NCBI GenBank assembly: GCA_964511185.1
Contig: CAZEDU010000103.1
Span: 1-18,098 of the forward strand
Length of the DNA: 18,098 nt
Direction of reading: 5' to 3'
From: CAZEDU01 sp964511185
GTDB taxonomy: Bacteria > Myxococcota > Myxococcia > Myxococcales > Myxococcaceae
Both the position numbers and the translations under genes were made by a program. Below the pieces are notes generated by a model, which was not told the origin of the DNA, did not search any database, and saw only the letters and a list, made by a program, of their open reading frames with translations. How positions within the stretch are numbered: the first letter of the stretch is position 1; every line of letters starts with the position of its first letter. Positions 6,965-14,138 of the stretch are shown piece by piece.

Positions 6965-7411
6965 ATGAAGACTTGGATCATGGCCGCGGCGCTGCTGCTC
7001 GCGACGGGCGCGTTCGCCGACGACAAGAGCAAGACGAGCCAGACGGGCGTCGACGCGACGCAGGTGGGCAAGGAGATCAAACAAGGCGCGCAGGAGTGGG
7101 GCCAGCAGGCAGGCCTGGCGACCGAGAGCCAGGGCACCTTCAAGCGCGCCGCCGCGTATGACATGCAGGGCGTCGCCAAGGACCCCGAGGGGGATGAGAT
7201 CACCCTCATCCGCGAAGGCCTGCCGCCGGCGAACCTGGACGTCCGCAAGAACACCATCGTGATGCTCGATGGCCGGAAGGTCGAGGCGCGCGCCATTCCC
7301 GAGGGCGCGTTCGTGCGCGCGAAGTTCCAGATCGAAGGGGACGAGACCGTCGCCGTCGAGCTGAACGCGTCGTCGCAGGGCAAGCAGGGCACCGGCGGCG
7401 CGGGCAACTAA
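6965..7411 (+). CDS. Small exported protein of unknown function, 148 aa
   Basis: The N-terminus MKTWIMAAALLLATGAFA is a Sec signal peptide, cleaved probably before DDKSK. The mature protein begins with a hydrophilic helical segment rich in Gln/Lys/Gly (about 20-60), followed by a beta-rich segment (about 62-135) containing DEITLIREGLPPANLDVR and IVMLDGRKVEARAIPEGAFVRAKF, which reads like a small beta-barrel, and a Gly/Ser-rich tail. I do not recognise a named family. ATG 6965 has GGGAGA seven bases upstream. It follows the cysteine peptidase by 128 bp and shares a nearly identical leader stem-loop with it. Two hairpins follow the stop, so its message probably ends there. Confidence 0.75.
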   Translation: MKTWIMAAALLLATGAFADDKSKTSQTGVDATQVGKEIKQGAQEWGQQAGLATESQGTFKRAAAYDMQGVAKDPEGDEITLIREGLPPANLDVRKNTIVMLDGRKVEARAIPEGAFVRAKFQIEGDETVAVELNASSQGKQGTGGAGN

Positions 7412-7418
7412 CCCGCGC
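7398..7418 (+). terminator. GC-only hairpin around the stop codon
   Basis: GCGCGGG (7398-7404) and CCCGCGC (7412-7418) with the TAA stop in the loop. No U-tract follows. Confidence 0.4.
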
Positions 7419-7436
7419 GGCGGCACAGCGTCGACA

Positions 7437-7466
7437 GCTGGCTCGCTTCCGGAGGAGCGAGCCAGC
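7437..7466 (+). terminator. Strong 11-bp terminator-like hairpin
   Basis: GCTGGCTCGCT (7437-7447) and AGCGAGCCAGC (7456-7466), loop TCCGGAGG. It is a perfect stem 25 bases after the small exported protein stop. It lacks a U-tract, like most hairpins in this window. A third weak dyad (GAAGGTG/CACCTTC, 7493-7517) follows. Confidence 0.65.
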
Positions 7467-7563
7467 CAACGCCGCGAATCCTCTCGAAGCGAGAAGGTGT
7501 GAAGGGCGCCCACCTTCGTGCCGGGAAGGGCTGGAGCGCCCGGGCGGTTAAACTGCCCACTTC

Positions 7564-8412
7564 ATGCCCGCACGAATCAAGCGTCGCGCCCTGATGTCTG
7601 CTCTGTCGGGGGCCTTCGTCGCGAAGACCGCGCAAGCCGCCGAGGCGCGGCGCGCCGAATCAGAGCAGTTCGATTTGACTCGGCTCACGTTGGAAGTGCC
7701 CGGCCTGGACCCCGCGCACGATGGGCTGACCGTCGCGCAGCTGTCGGACGTGCACGTCGGGCGCAACACGCCGGACGGGCGGATCATCTCCGCCGTCCGA
7801 GCCGTCAACGCCGCGAAGCCGGACCTGGTGTTCTTGACCGGCGATTACGTGACGACGCGCAGAGACCCCTTCGACCGCATCCCCCTGGTGCTCGGCGGGC
7901 TCGAGGCGCCGACCTTCGCCGTGCTGGGCAACCATGATCACTGGTCCGGGCCGCGCGTCGTGCAGGGCCGGCTCGAAGCCTCGGGCTACCACGTGCTGCG
8001 AAACCAGCACACCGTGGTGCACGTGCGGGGCGCGGCGGTCTCCATCCTCGGCGTCGACGACGGCCACACCGGCAACGACGACGTGGAGAAGACGTTCCAA
8101 GGCGCGCCCACGCGCGGCACGCGCCTGGTGCTCGCGCACACGCCGCCCACCGCCGACAAGCTGCCGCCCTTCTCGAACTTGCTCTGCATGTCGGGCCACA
8201 CCCACGGCGGGCAGCTGTTCATCCCCAAGGTGACCGAGGGATTTTTCCGCCGCGTCGGACAGCCGTACGTGCGCGGGCTGCACCAGGTGCGCGGCAACCA
8301 GCTCTACGTGAACCGCGGCTTGGGCTACGGGCGCGGGAGCCCGCTCGTGCGCGTCGGGTCGGAGCCGGAGGTCACGGTGCTCACCCTGCGCGCCGTCGCG
8401 CGGCTGACTTGA
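7564..8412 (+). CDS. Calcineurin-like metallophosphoesterase (YkuE/YpbG type), 282 aa
   Basis: All five metal-binding blocks of the dinuclear metallophosphoesterase fold are present in order: SDVHVG (Asp62, His64), GDYV (Asp94), GNHDHW (Asn123, His124), AHTP (His192) and GHTHGGQ (His212, His214). The GHTHGGQLFIP block and overall length match the YkuE-like branch, often exported or membrane associated. The N-terminus has KRRALMSALSGAFVAKTAQAA, a possible Tat-like signal, but without a full SRRxFLK motif. GTTAAACT ends about ten bases before ATG 7564 and no ribosome binding site is seen, which suggests a very short leader. Natural substrate unknown. It converges on the next gene with nine bases between stops. 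Confidence 0.88.
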   Translation: MPARIKRRALMSALSGAFVAKTAQAAEARRAESEQFDLTRLTLEVPGLDPAHDGLTVAQLSDVHVGRNTPDGRIISAVRAVNAAKPDLVFLTGDYVTTRRDPFDRIPLVLGGLEAPTFAVLGNHDHWSGPRVVQGRLEASGYHVLRNQHTVVHVRGAAVSILGVDDGHTGNDDVEKTFQGAPTRGTRLVLAHTPPTADKLPPFSNLLCMSGHTHGGQLFIPKVTEGFFRRVGQPYVRGLHQVRGNQLYVNRGLGYGRGSPLVRVGSEPEVTVLTLRAVARLT

Positions 8413-8414
8413 GG

Positions 8415-8429
8415 CGCTCGTCTAGAGCG
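8415..8429. terminator. Short hairpin at convergent stops
   Basis: CGCTC (8415-8419), loop GTCTA, GAGCG (8425-8429); the loop contains the minus-strand stop codon. It is weak by itself and is listed because the same arrangement is seen at the other five convergent junctions. Confidence 0.25.
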
Positions 8430-9567
8430 GAAGCTTCCCGTCGGTCGTCAAGTCGCGGAAGCGCACCGGGATGCGCGCCTCGAGGCTGTTGAACGGCGCC
8501 CGTTCGCGGACGCGCAGCGCCTGGTGGAGCCGTTCCGCCATCTGCCGGGCGGGGAGCGCCCGGTGCTCCCAATGGTCTCCACCCGTGAACCGCCCCTCCG
8601 CGGAGTTGACGGTGTGAAACACCTTCGCGTCCGGGTCGAGCGGCAACCCGCGCAGGTTCCGCGCCAGCGCCTTCAGCTCTTCGTGCGACGTGAGGTACTC
8701 GGGAACGTTCGAGAGGTCCACGAGCGACACCTTCTCTCGGCTCCCGCGCAGCGCGGTGGCCAGGCCGGGCAGCGTGACGTCGCCCGAGACGCTGCCGCTC
8801 AGCACGACGACTTGTCCCAGCGCAATCTTCCGCTGCACCGCCCGGAACGCGGCGTCGCTGCCGAAAATGGTCGCGCGCCACCGGTCCGGGGAGTGCGCGT
8901 ACTTGTCGAACGCATTGGGCAACGCTTCCTCCCGGTGCGGCGCCCAGACCTTCAGCCGGTCGTTCAGCTCATGAAAGTGGCGCGCGGCCCGAGGCAAGCG
9001 CTCGACCTGCTTCGGCGCTGAACGCAGCGCATGCAAAAACGCGCGGTCGGCCACGAAGTGACGCATCGGGTCGCTGCTGACGTCTTGCCGCCGCGCCCGA
9101 ACCAGCGCGCCGGCGTCCTTGCCCAGCACCATCGCCAACGCCTCGTGGCGGTCCCGCGCAACGCGCAGCACCTCGATGAGCCGCTCGTTGAAGTCGACCA
9201 CGTGCTTGTCGACGTCGAGCAGATACGTCTTGCCGCGCGTCAACAGGCTGTTGTTGAGCGCGCGGAAAGTCCCGACGCTGATCACCGCACCTCGGAGCGG
9301 CGCGGGGTGGTCGTCGAGTCCCGGCTGGGGGAGGAGGTGGTCGCCGGGCTGCGCGCCCGCGGCCACGAGGTGACGGTCTCCGGGCCGTGGAGCCTNNNNN
9401 NNNNNGAGCGGCGCGGCCACGGAGCGCGCCGCGAGGTGGTTGTTGTGCTCGTTCGGAATCACGAACGTGTGGTGGAACTCGCCAGGCTCTTCACGGACGG
9501 CGCGGGCGCCGACGCGAATAGACCGCTGGCCAATGGGAAGGGGGCGAACCGGAAGGATGGGGGGCAT
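8422..9567 (-). CDS. LIC_10091-like Rossmann-fold (methyltransferase-like) protein, interrupted by assembly gap
   Basis: From ATG 9567 the protein begins PILPVRPLPIGQ... and has HHTFVIPNEHNNHLAARS; after the interruption it continues VISVGTFRALNN (glycine-rich motif I-like loop), TYLLDVDKHVVDFNERLIEVL (acidic strand end, possible cofactor site), WRATIFGSDAAF, and KVSLVDLSNVPEYL. This order resembles what I recall of LIC_10091-type proteins, a SAM-methyltransferase-like family of unknown substrate; moderate confidence. The frame contains ten Ns (9396-9405) and about 90 bases of unrelated sequence (9306-9395). Removing 9306-9416 joins two copies of GAGCGGCGCGG and gives an uninterrupted 344-aa protein reading AAPLRGAVISVG. 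I treat that as the true gene. GATAAT (plus-strand 9576-9581) may be its -10 element. Confidence 0.6.
   Translation of the reverse strand: MPPILPVRPLPIGQRSIRVGARAVREEPGEFHHTFVIPNEHNNHLAARSVAAPLXXXXAPRPGDRHLVAAGAQPGDHLLPQPGLDDHPAPLRGAVISVGTFRALNNSLLTRGKTYLLDVDKHVVDFNERLIEVLRVARDRHEALAMVLGKDAGALVRARRQDVSSDPMRHFVADRAFLHALRSAPKQVERLPRAARHFHELNDRLKVWAPHREEALPNAFDKYAHSPDRWRATIFGSDAAFRAVQRKIALGQVVVLSGSVSGDVTLPGLATALRGSREKVSLVDLSNVPEYLTSHEELKALARNLRGLPLDPDAKVFHTVNSAEGRFTGGDHWEHRALPARQMAERLHQALRVRERAPFNSLEARIPVRFRDLTTDGKLPL
9306..9395 (+). other. Misplaced fragment, gamma-glutamyltransferase-like, probable assembly chimera
   Basis: On the plus strand, opposite to the host gene, this stretch together with the preceding repeat translates as GVVVESRLGEEVVAGL followed by RARGHEVTVSGPWSL. 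From memory this matches the C-terminal part of gamma-glutamyltransferases (ES-R...GLRARGHEV...GPWS). The coding strand, the position inside another gene, and the adjoining N gap argue that it does not belong here. Confidence 0.55.
9396..9405. other. Assembly gap (10 N)
   Basis: Ten undetermined bases; probably a scaffolding placeholder and not a measured length. Confidence 0.99.
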
Positions 9568-9656
9568 ACCTAGGAATTATCGCGGCTTGGCCGACACAAG
9601 TTGTCTCCGGAACGCTGGCTGAAAAGCGGCCTGAACGCGTAGGTTGCCGGAACGCC

Positions 9657-10973
9657 ATGCGCCCGCTCTCACTCGCCCTCGCCGCCGTGCTCCTCGGCTG
9701 CGCCACCGCCAAGCCGACGCCCACCCACGCGGAGCCGCTCCCCTTCATCGTCGATGACTACGAGAAGGCGCGCGCGGCGGCCAAGGCGCGAAACGTTCCG
9801 CTCTTCGTCGACGCGTGGGCGCCGTGGTGCCACACGTGCTTGTTCATGCGCTCGCACGTGCTGAATGATCCGCAGCTCGGCAAGCACGCCGACCGCTACG
9901 TGTGGCTCGAGCTCGACACCGAGAAGCCGAGCAGCGCGGCGTTCCTCGAGAAGTATCCGGTCGAATCCTGGCCCACGCTCTTCATCCTCGAGCCGAGCTC
10001 CGGCGCGGTCGCCTACCGCTGGCCCGGCAGCGCGACGAAGGAGCAGCTCGAGAAGCTGCTCGATGACGGCGAGAAGGCCATTGCGCAGCAGCGGGCCACG
10101 CCGCTCGAGGCGAAGCTGGCGCAAGCGCGAAGCACCTACGCGAACCGGCGGTACCGCGAGGCCGCGGAAGCGTTCGCGCAAGTGCTCGCGAGCGCACCCG
10201 CCGACTGGCCCGAGCGCGCTCGCGCGGTGGAGGAGCTGATCAACGCCCACTGGGGCGCGAAGACGCTCGACGCTTGCGCCCAGGTCGCGACGCGCGAGCT
10301 GCCCGGGCTGCCGCGCGGCCCGTCCTTCGGCAACGCGACGGCGATGGCGCTCCTGTGCGCGCTGCAGGCGGACGCGCCCGAGCGAAAGGACTGGCTGCTG
10401 GGGCTCGTTCCTCTCGGGAGGGAATCCGTCACGCTCGAGTCGATTTTGGTGGACGACCGCTCGAGCCTCTACGAGCTGTTGGTCGACGCGCACCGGGCGC
10501 TGGGGGACGCGGGAGCCGCGACGGCCCTGGCGGCCGAGTGGTTGACGTTCCTCGAAAAGCACGCGCAGGCGGCGAAGACGTCGAAGGCGCGCGCCACGTT
10601 CGATGCGCACCGCGTGGCCGCGGCGATTGCGGCGGGCACGCCCCGGCGCGCGCTGGCGCCGCTGCTCCAGAGCGAGCAGGAGTTCGCCGACGACTACAAC
10701 CCGCCCGCACGTCTCGCGCTGGTGTACTTGGAGCTGGGACAGCTGCCCGACGCGCTGGCGGCGACCGACCGCGCCCTGGCGCGCGTGTATGGGCCGCGCA
10801 AGCTGAGGGTGCTGGAGACGCGGGCGCGGGTGCTCCTGGCGATGCGGCGGGTAGACGAGGCGAAGGCGGCGCTGAACGAGGCGCTCCAGACGAACGAAGC
10901 GCTTCCGGAGGCGCAGCGCTCCGACCGGGCCGCCGCGCGCATCCACGCCGCGCTGAAGGCCCTGCCGGAGTAG
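9657..10973 (+). CDS. Lipoprotein with thioredoxin-like domain and TPR-like repeats, 438 aa
   Basis: The N-terminus MRPLSLALAAVLLGCATAK carries a lipobox LLGC (Cys15), so the protein is probably lipid-anchored in the envelope; Ala at +2 is compatible with outer-membrane sorting. A thioredoxin fold follows (about 28-145): FVDAWAPWCHTCLFM contains the redox pair Cys58/Cys61 and WPTLFIL has the cis-Pro106. The remainder (about 150-438) is Ala/Leu-rich helical sequence with repeat-like segments such as LALVYLELGQLPDALAATDR and RVLLAMRRVDEAKAALNEAL, typical of TPR units. CHTC differs from thioredoxin CGPC and is nearer to DsbD- or thiol-reductase-like proteins. Likely role: thiol-disulfide exchange on envelope proteins with a TPR partner-binding arm. 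It is divergent from the preceding gene. No strong ribosome binding site. Confidence 0.85.
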   Translation: MRPLSLALAAVLLGCATAKPTPTHAEPLPFIVDDYEKARAAAKARNVPLFVDAWAPWCHTCLFMRSHVLNDPQLGKHADRYVWLELDTEKPSSAAFLEKYPVESWPTLFILEPSSGAVAYRWPGSATKEQLEKLLDDGEKAIAQQRATPLEAKLAQARSTYANRRYREAAEAFAQVLASAPADWPERARAVEELINAHWGAKTLDACAQVATRELPGLPRGPSFGNATAMALLCALQADAPERKDWLLGLVPLGRESVTLESILVDDRSSLYELLVDAHRALGDAGAATALAAEWLTFLEKHAQAAKTSKARATFDAHRVAAAIAAGTPRRALAPLLQSEQEFADDYNPPARLALVYLELGQLPDALAATDRALARVYGPRKLRVLETRARVLLAMRRVDEAKAALNEALQTNEALPEAQRSDRAAARIHAALKALPE

Positions 10974-11058
10974 GGGACTGTCCCTGAAAGGGACTGTCCC
11001 CGGTTTTCACGAGCCCGCGAGCAGAGGACGAGGCTCGACACTTCCGGGGACAGTCCCC
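10973..11058. repeat. Three GGGGACTGTCCC(C) repeats, REP-like, in convergent intergenic region
   Basis: GGGGACTGTCCC at 10973-10984, GGGACTGTCCCC at 10990-11001, and the inverted copy GGGGACAGTCCCC at 11046-11058. The second and third copies form a 14-bp perfect inverted repeat (10990-11003 with 11044-11057) enclosing 40 bases that hold a further CGAGCC/GGCTCG dyad. The first copy touches the last base of the thioredoxin lipoprotein stop, and the last abuts the beta-propeller stop (11060). It would fold into a large hairpin in either transcript. I recall this motif as recurring in many bacterial genomes, sometimes near REP-associated tyrosine transposases; none is seen here. Confidence 0.75.
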
Positions 11059-11059
11059 C

Positions 11060-13144
11060 TTAGTACGTCACAGGGTCGAACTTCACCGTTGCCAGCGGGG
11101 TGCTCAGGTTCGCGTTGTTCGCCACCCGAATGCCCGCGTCGCTGATGGCGTACACGAAGTCATCCGCCATCACGCTGCGGCGAATCGTGGGCGACCAGTA
11201 GTAGCTCCAGCTCGACGAGCCGAACGACTGGTACACGTCCTTCATCGAGAGCGCTCCCTTCGACGTAATGCCGGTCGCGGTGTCGATGTGGAACACCTTG
11301 AGCTCCGACTTGAAGCTGCCCCAGTAGTCGCTCGAGTACGGCTGCCAGTCGGTGAACGGAATCGCCAGGAGCTTCTTCTCGGGGAAGTAGTTGAACGCCT
11401 TGTGGTCGTACTGCGCCTCGCTCGCGCCGTACACCGAGCCGATCAGCTGATTGAACTTCTGCTTGGGTTGGCTCATGTCGCTCACGTCGAAGATGGTGAG
11501 CTGCACCGTGCGCGGGCCAGTGCCGGTCTCGGACATGTACGAGCCGATGGCGAGCAGGTGGTTGTCGTCGATCGGGTGCAGGTAGCTCGAGAAGCCAGGA
11601 ATCTTCAGCTCGCCGACCTTCTTCGGCTGAGTCGGGTTCGACAAATCGAAGGTGTACAGCGGGTCGACCTGCCGGAACGTCACCACGTAGCCGCGGTCGC
11701 CCATGAAGCGCGCGCTGTAGATGCGTTCCCCCGGGGCCAGGTCTTCGCTCTTGCCGACCACTTCCAGCGCGCCGTTCTTCTCCTGGAGCACGCTCACGCG
11801 GTTGGTGGTCTCGATTCGACCCCACGCGTTCTGCGGATCCTCCACCCGCGTGGCGATGGTGGTCGCGATGCGGAAGTAGCCCTTGTGCTCGTCCATCGAG
11901 AATTGATCCACGATGTGGCCTTCCACCGTGCCCGACGCGACGTACACGGCCGCGTTCGGCTGCGCGATGTCGAACTTGTGCACGTAGGCCGCGTCCTGTT
12001 GTCCGGGCATCGGCCACCACCACCAGTGCTGCGTGAAGACGTAGAGCGACTCGGTGGACGCGTAGACCTCGCCCACCTGCGAGACGACGTTCGTCCGCTG
12101 CAGCGAGGCGGTGTCCAAGTTCAACGTCGCGACCGTGAAGAACCCAAGCTGGGTCGACGCGGTGGTCTGGAAGTACTCGGTGCAGTCGATGGGGTACACC
12201 GCCGGCGTCTGGCCCGAGTCGACCCTCGCCGCGGCCGGCAACCAGGCCTGCAGCGTCCGTCCGCGGATCAACGCTTCGTTGTGGGCGATCAGCTTGTCGA
12301 TTTCGGCGTTGCGTGTCTTCTCATCCGCGTCGTAGCGCAGCTGCTCCGGCCACCACCGCACCTCCGTCGGGTAATTGAAACCCGACGAGAGCACCACGCG
12401 CACCGCGCTGCCGACGCGCCGCGAGTCGGAGTACGAGCCGCTCAGGTAAACCGACCGCGTCACCTTCGGCGCCGTGACGTCGCTCACGTCGACGACCGTC
12501 ACCTTGAGCGCGCTCGAGCCGTAGCCGCCGCAGTCGCCGAACGCGGGGCAGATCATCGCGTCCATTCCCACGCCAGGGCTGCTCGAGCCTTCCTGCGCGG
12601 GGACGCCGGGGATGCTCGACACGCGCGAGAAGACGACGAGCCGCTGGGCGTCGTCGAGGAACAGCTCGGTCGGGTAGCCCTCGAGCTCGAGCGTGCTCAC
12701 GCGCTGCAGCGACTCGGCGGGCCAGCTCTGCGTGATGTACAGCTTGCGTCCCGAGAGCGCGAAGATGTGCGTGCCGTTGGTCTTCACGAAGTCGGCCTCG
12801 TCGACGCCGGCCACCTGCGTGTTCGTCTTGGTGTACGCGGAAGGCGCGGCGGCATTGGAGGAGTCGGCGGCGCCCGCGGCCGTCGGCGCGCTCTCGGGGA
12901 CACCGACGTACGCGCGGCCCCAGCTCTGCTTCGTCTGCTCGAGCTGCGCCTTCATCTGCTGAACGGCGGTGTCTTCGATGTACTGCTCCAAATCGCCGCA
13001 CGCGTTGGCGCCAGTGAAGCCCTTGAGCGCCACCCGCTGAACGACCCCCGGGGGCGTCGGTTTTTCCTCGGGCCCCTCTTTCTTGCCGCAGCCCACCGCG
13101 ACCGCCAACGCCACGAAGCCAATGCCGTAGGAGTAGGTCTTCAT
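11060..13144 (-). CDS. Secreted beta-propeller domain lipoprotein, 694 aa
   Basis: The start MKTYSYGIGFVALAVAVGCGKKE is a lipoprotein signal with the likely lipid Cys at residue 19. After an Ala/Ser-rich linker the segment TNTQVAGVDEADFVKTNG (about 106-123) is the hallmark of the Pfam Beta_propel family of secreted C-terminal beta-propeller proteins. The rest repeats propeller-blade patterns: IFALSGRKLYI, LKVTVVDVSDVTAPKVTR, LYTFDLSNPTQPKKVGELKI, QLTIFDVSDMSQPKQ and LKVFHIDTATG. Cysteines around 199-209 and 322 may form disulfides. Full length for the family. The proteins are thought to act at the cell surface, but function is not established. No ribosome binding site is evident before ATG 13144. 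The long open frame on the opposite strand is a shadow. Confidence 0.88.
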   Translation of the reverse strand: MKTYSYGIGFVALAVAVGCGKKEGPEEKPTPPGVVQRVALKGFTGANACGDLEQYIEDTAVQQMKAQLEQTKQSWGRAYVGVPESAPTAAGAADSSNAAAPSAYTKTNTQVAGVDEADFVKTNGTHIFALSGRKLYITQSWPAESLQRVSTLELEGYPTELFLDDAQRLVVFSRVSSIPGVPAQEGSSSPGVGMDAMICPAFGDCGGYGSSALKVTVVDVSDVTAPKVTRSVYLSGSYSDSRRVGSAVRVVLSSGFNYPTEVRWWPEQLRYDADEKTRNAEIDKLIAHNEALIRGRTLQAWLPAAARVDSGQTPAVYPIDCTEYFQTTASTQLGFFTVATLNLDTASLQRTNVVSQVGEVYASTESLYVFTQHWWWWPMPGQQDAAYVHKFDIAQPNAAVYVASGTVEGHIVDQFSMDEHKGYFRIATTIATRVEDPQNAWGRIETTNRVSVLQEKNGALEVVGKSEDLAPGERIYSARFMGDRGYVVTFRQVDPLYTFDLSNPTQPKKVGELKIPGFSSYLHPIDDNHLLAIGSYMSETGTGPRTVQLTIFDVSDMSQPKQKFNQLIGSVYGASEAQYDHKAFNYFPEKKLLAIPFTDWQPYSSDYWGSFKSELKVFHIDTATGITSKGALSMKDVYQSFGSSSWSYYWSPTIRRSVMADDFVYAISDAGIRVANNANLSTPLATVKFDPVTY

Positions 13145-13180
13145 ATGGGGCGGCTGACTTGCCAGCCCCGGGCCAGCGGA

Positions 13181-13214
13181 GCAAGTCCTTCAACCCCTCG
13201 AAAGAAGGGCTTGC
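13181..13214 (+). promoter_or_regulatory. 11-bp stem-loop in divergent intergenic region
   Basis: GCAAGTCCTTC (13181-13191) pairs with GAAGGGCTTGC (13204-13214) using one G-U pair, loop 12 bases. It pairs fully only in plus-strand RNA, which would make it part of the amidase leader. The rest of the 171-bp gap shows nothing else clear. Confidence 0.35.
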
Positions 13215-13315
13215 CTCGGGGGGCCAGAAGACCCAAACGCCTCAGGAATTTGAGGAGTGGAGCACAGACGTTCGTGGAGGAACCGAAAGGCAGGGCGGGA
13301 AGTCGAAGCGCCGCC

Positions 13316-14131
13316 ATGACCTCCCTGGCCCTCCTTGCGCTCCTGGCCTCCCCGCTCGAAGTCCACGCCTGGCCCGCCCCAGCGGCGCCGCTGCAGCACA
13401 TCCCCCTGCTTCGGGTGGCTTCCCACTCCCGCATGCGTGTCTTCATCGACGCCGGCCACGGCGCCCCGGGCAATGAAGGCGCGCTTTCGGCCTGGTGCGA
13501 GCGGGAGCAGGACTTCACCGCGCGCGTCGCCGAAGACCTGAAGCGTCGCCTCGAGCGCACCGGCGCGTTCGAAGTCAGGCTCAGCCGCGCCGGGCCCCAG
13601 CGCGTTCGCTACGTCGAACGCGTGCGCGCGGCGGAGGCGTTCCGTGCGGAGGCCATCGTCAGCCTGCACTTCGACGCCCGAGGCGAGGCGCGCGTGTGGA
13701 GGCCTCGACCCGACTCAGACCAGGTCTGCCTGCGCTCCGAGGATTCGGCGGGCTTCTCGGTGCTCTGGTCGGACGAGGCGCCCGACCTCCACATCCGACG
13801 CCGCCGCCACCGACTCGCGTCGCACATCGCCGAGCACCTGACGAAGGCCGGCTTTCTGCCCTACCACGGGCTCGACTACCTGGGGCTCTACGAGGGCGAC
13901 GTGCAGGTGCCTGGGCTGTTCGTCGACCGTCAGGCGCCGGGCAAGCGCGTGTTCCTTCTCCGGCGGCCTGCGATTCCCTCGGTCATCGTCGAGACCCATC
14001 ACGGGCTCGATGTCGAGGAGACCCTGCGCTGGCGGGAGGCGCGCACGCTCGAGGCTTTCGCCGCCGCCCTCGGCGCCGCGCTCCTCGCGGCGAGAAACGA
14101 CGACGTCCGCCGCGGCGAGCGCGCGCGGTAG
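13316..14131 (+). CDS. Exported N-acetylmuramoyl-L-alanine amidase (Amidase_3), 271 aa
   Basis: This enzyme cleaves the amide bond between MurNAc and the stem peptide of peptidoglycan. MTSLALLALLASPLEVHA is a plausible signal peptide. The Amidase_3 zinc site is recognisable: VFIDAGHGAPGNEG (His48), CEREQDF (Glu64 as likely ligand), AIVSLHFDA (His118), and the catalytic Glu236 in SVIVETHHG. The catalytic loop reads ETHHGLD where E. coli AmiC-type enzymes have ETGFISN, so it is a divergent member. No AMIN, SH3 or LysM wall-binding domain is attached. The ATG at 13316 is chosen for the signal peptide; a ribosome binding site is not obvious and the frame is open far upstream as a shadow of the antisense gene. 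Convergent with the Hsp70 gene. Confidence 0.85.
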   Translation: MTSLALLALLASPLEVHAWPAPAAPLQHIPLLRVASHSRMRVFIDAGHGAPGNEGALSAWCEREQDFTARVAEDLKRRLERTGAFEVRLSRAGPQRVRYVERVRAAEAFRAEAIVSLHFDARGEARVWRPRPDSDQVCLRSEDSAGFSVLWSDEAPDLHIRRRRHRLASHIAEHLTKAGFLPYHGLDYLGLYEGDVQVPGLFVDRQAPGKRVFLLRRPAIPSVIVETHHGLDVEETLRWREARTLEAFAAALGAALLAARNDDVRRGERAR

Positions 14132-14138
14132 CGCGCTC
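14117..14138. terminator. Perfect hairpin spanning both convergent stop codons
   Basis: GAGCGCGC (14117-14124), loop GCGGTA, GCGCGCTC (14131-14138). The amidase stop TAG (14129-14131) and most of the Hsp70 stop (14137-14139) lie inside the structure. Palindromic, so it forms in either transcript. Confidence 0.55.

Noticed and set aside
7564..7640. Tat signal peptide on the metallophosphoesterase
   Set aside because: There is an RR pair but no full twin-arginine consensus, and the hydrophobic stretch is short. Left as a possibility only.
10973..11058. CRISPR array from repeated GGGGACTGTCCC units
   Set aside because: Only three copies, one inverted, with spacers of unequal length and no cas genes.
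11288..14131. Very long plus-strand open frame opposite the beta-propeller gene, continuous with the amidase
   Set aside because: Its first part is Arg/His/Val-rich antisense translation typical of GC-rich DNA. Only the end from 13316 carries a signal peptide and amidase motifs.
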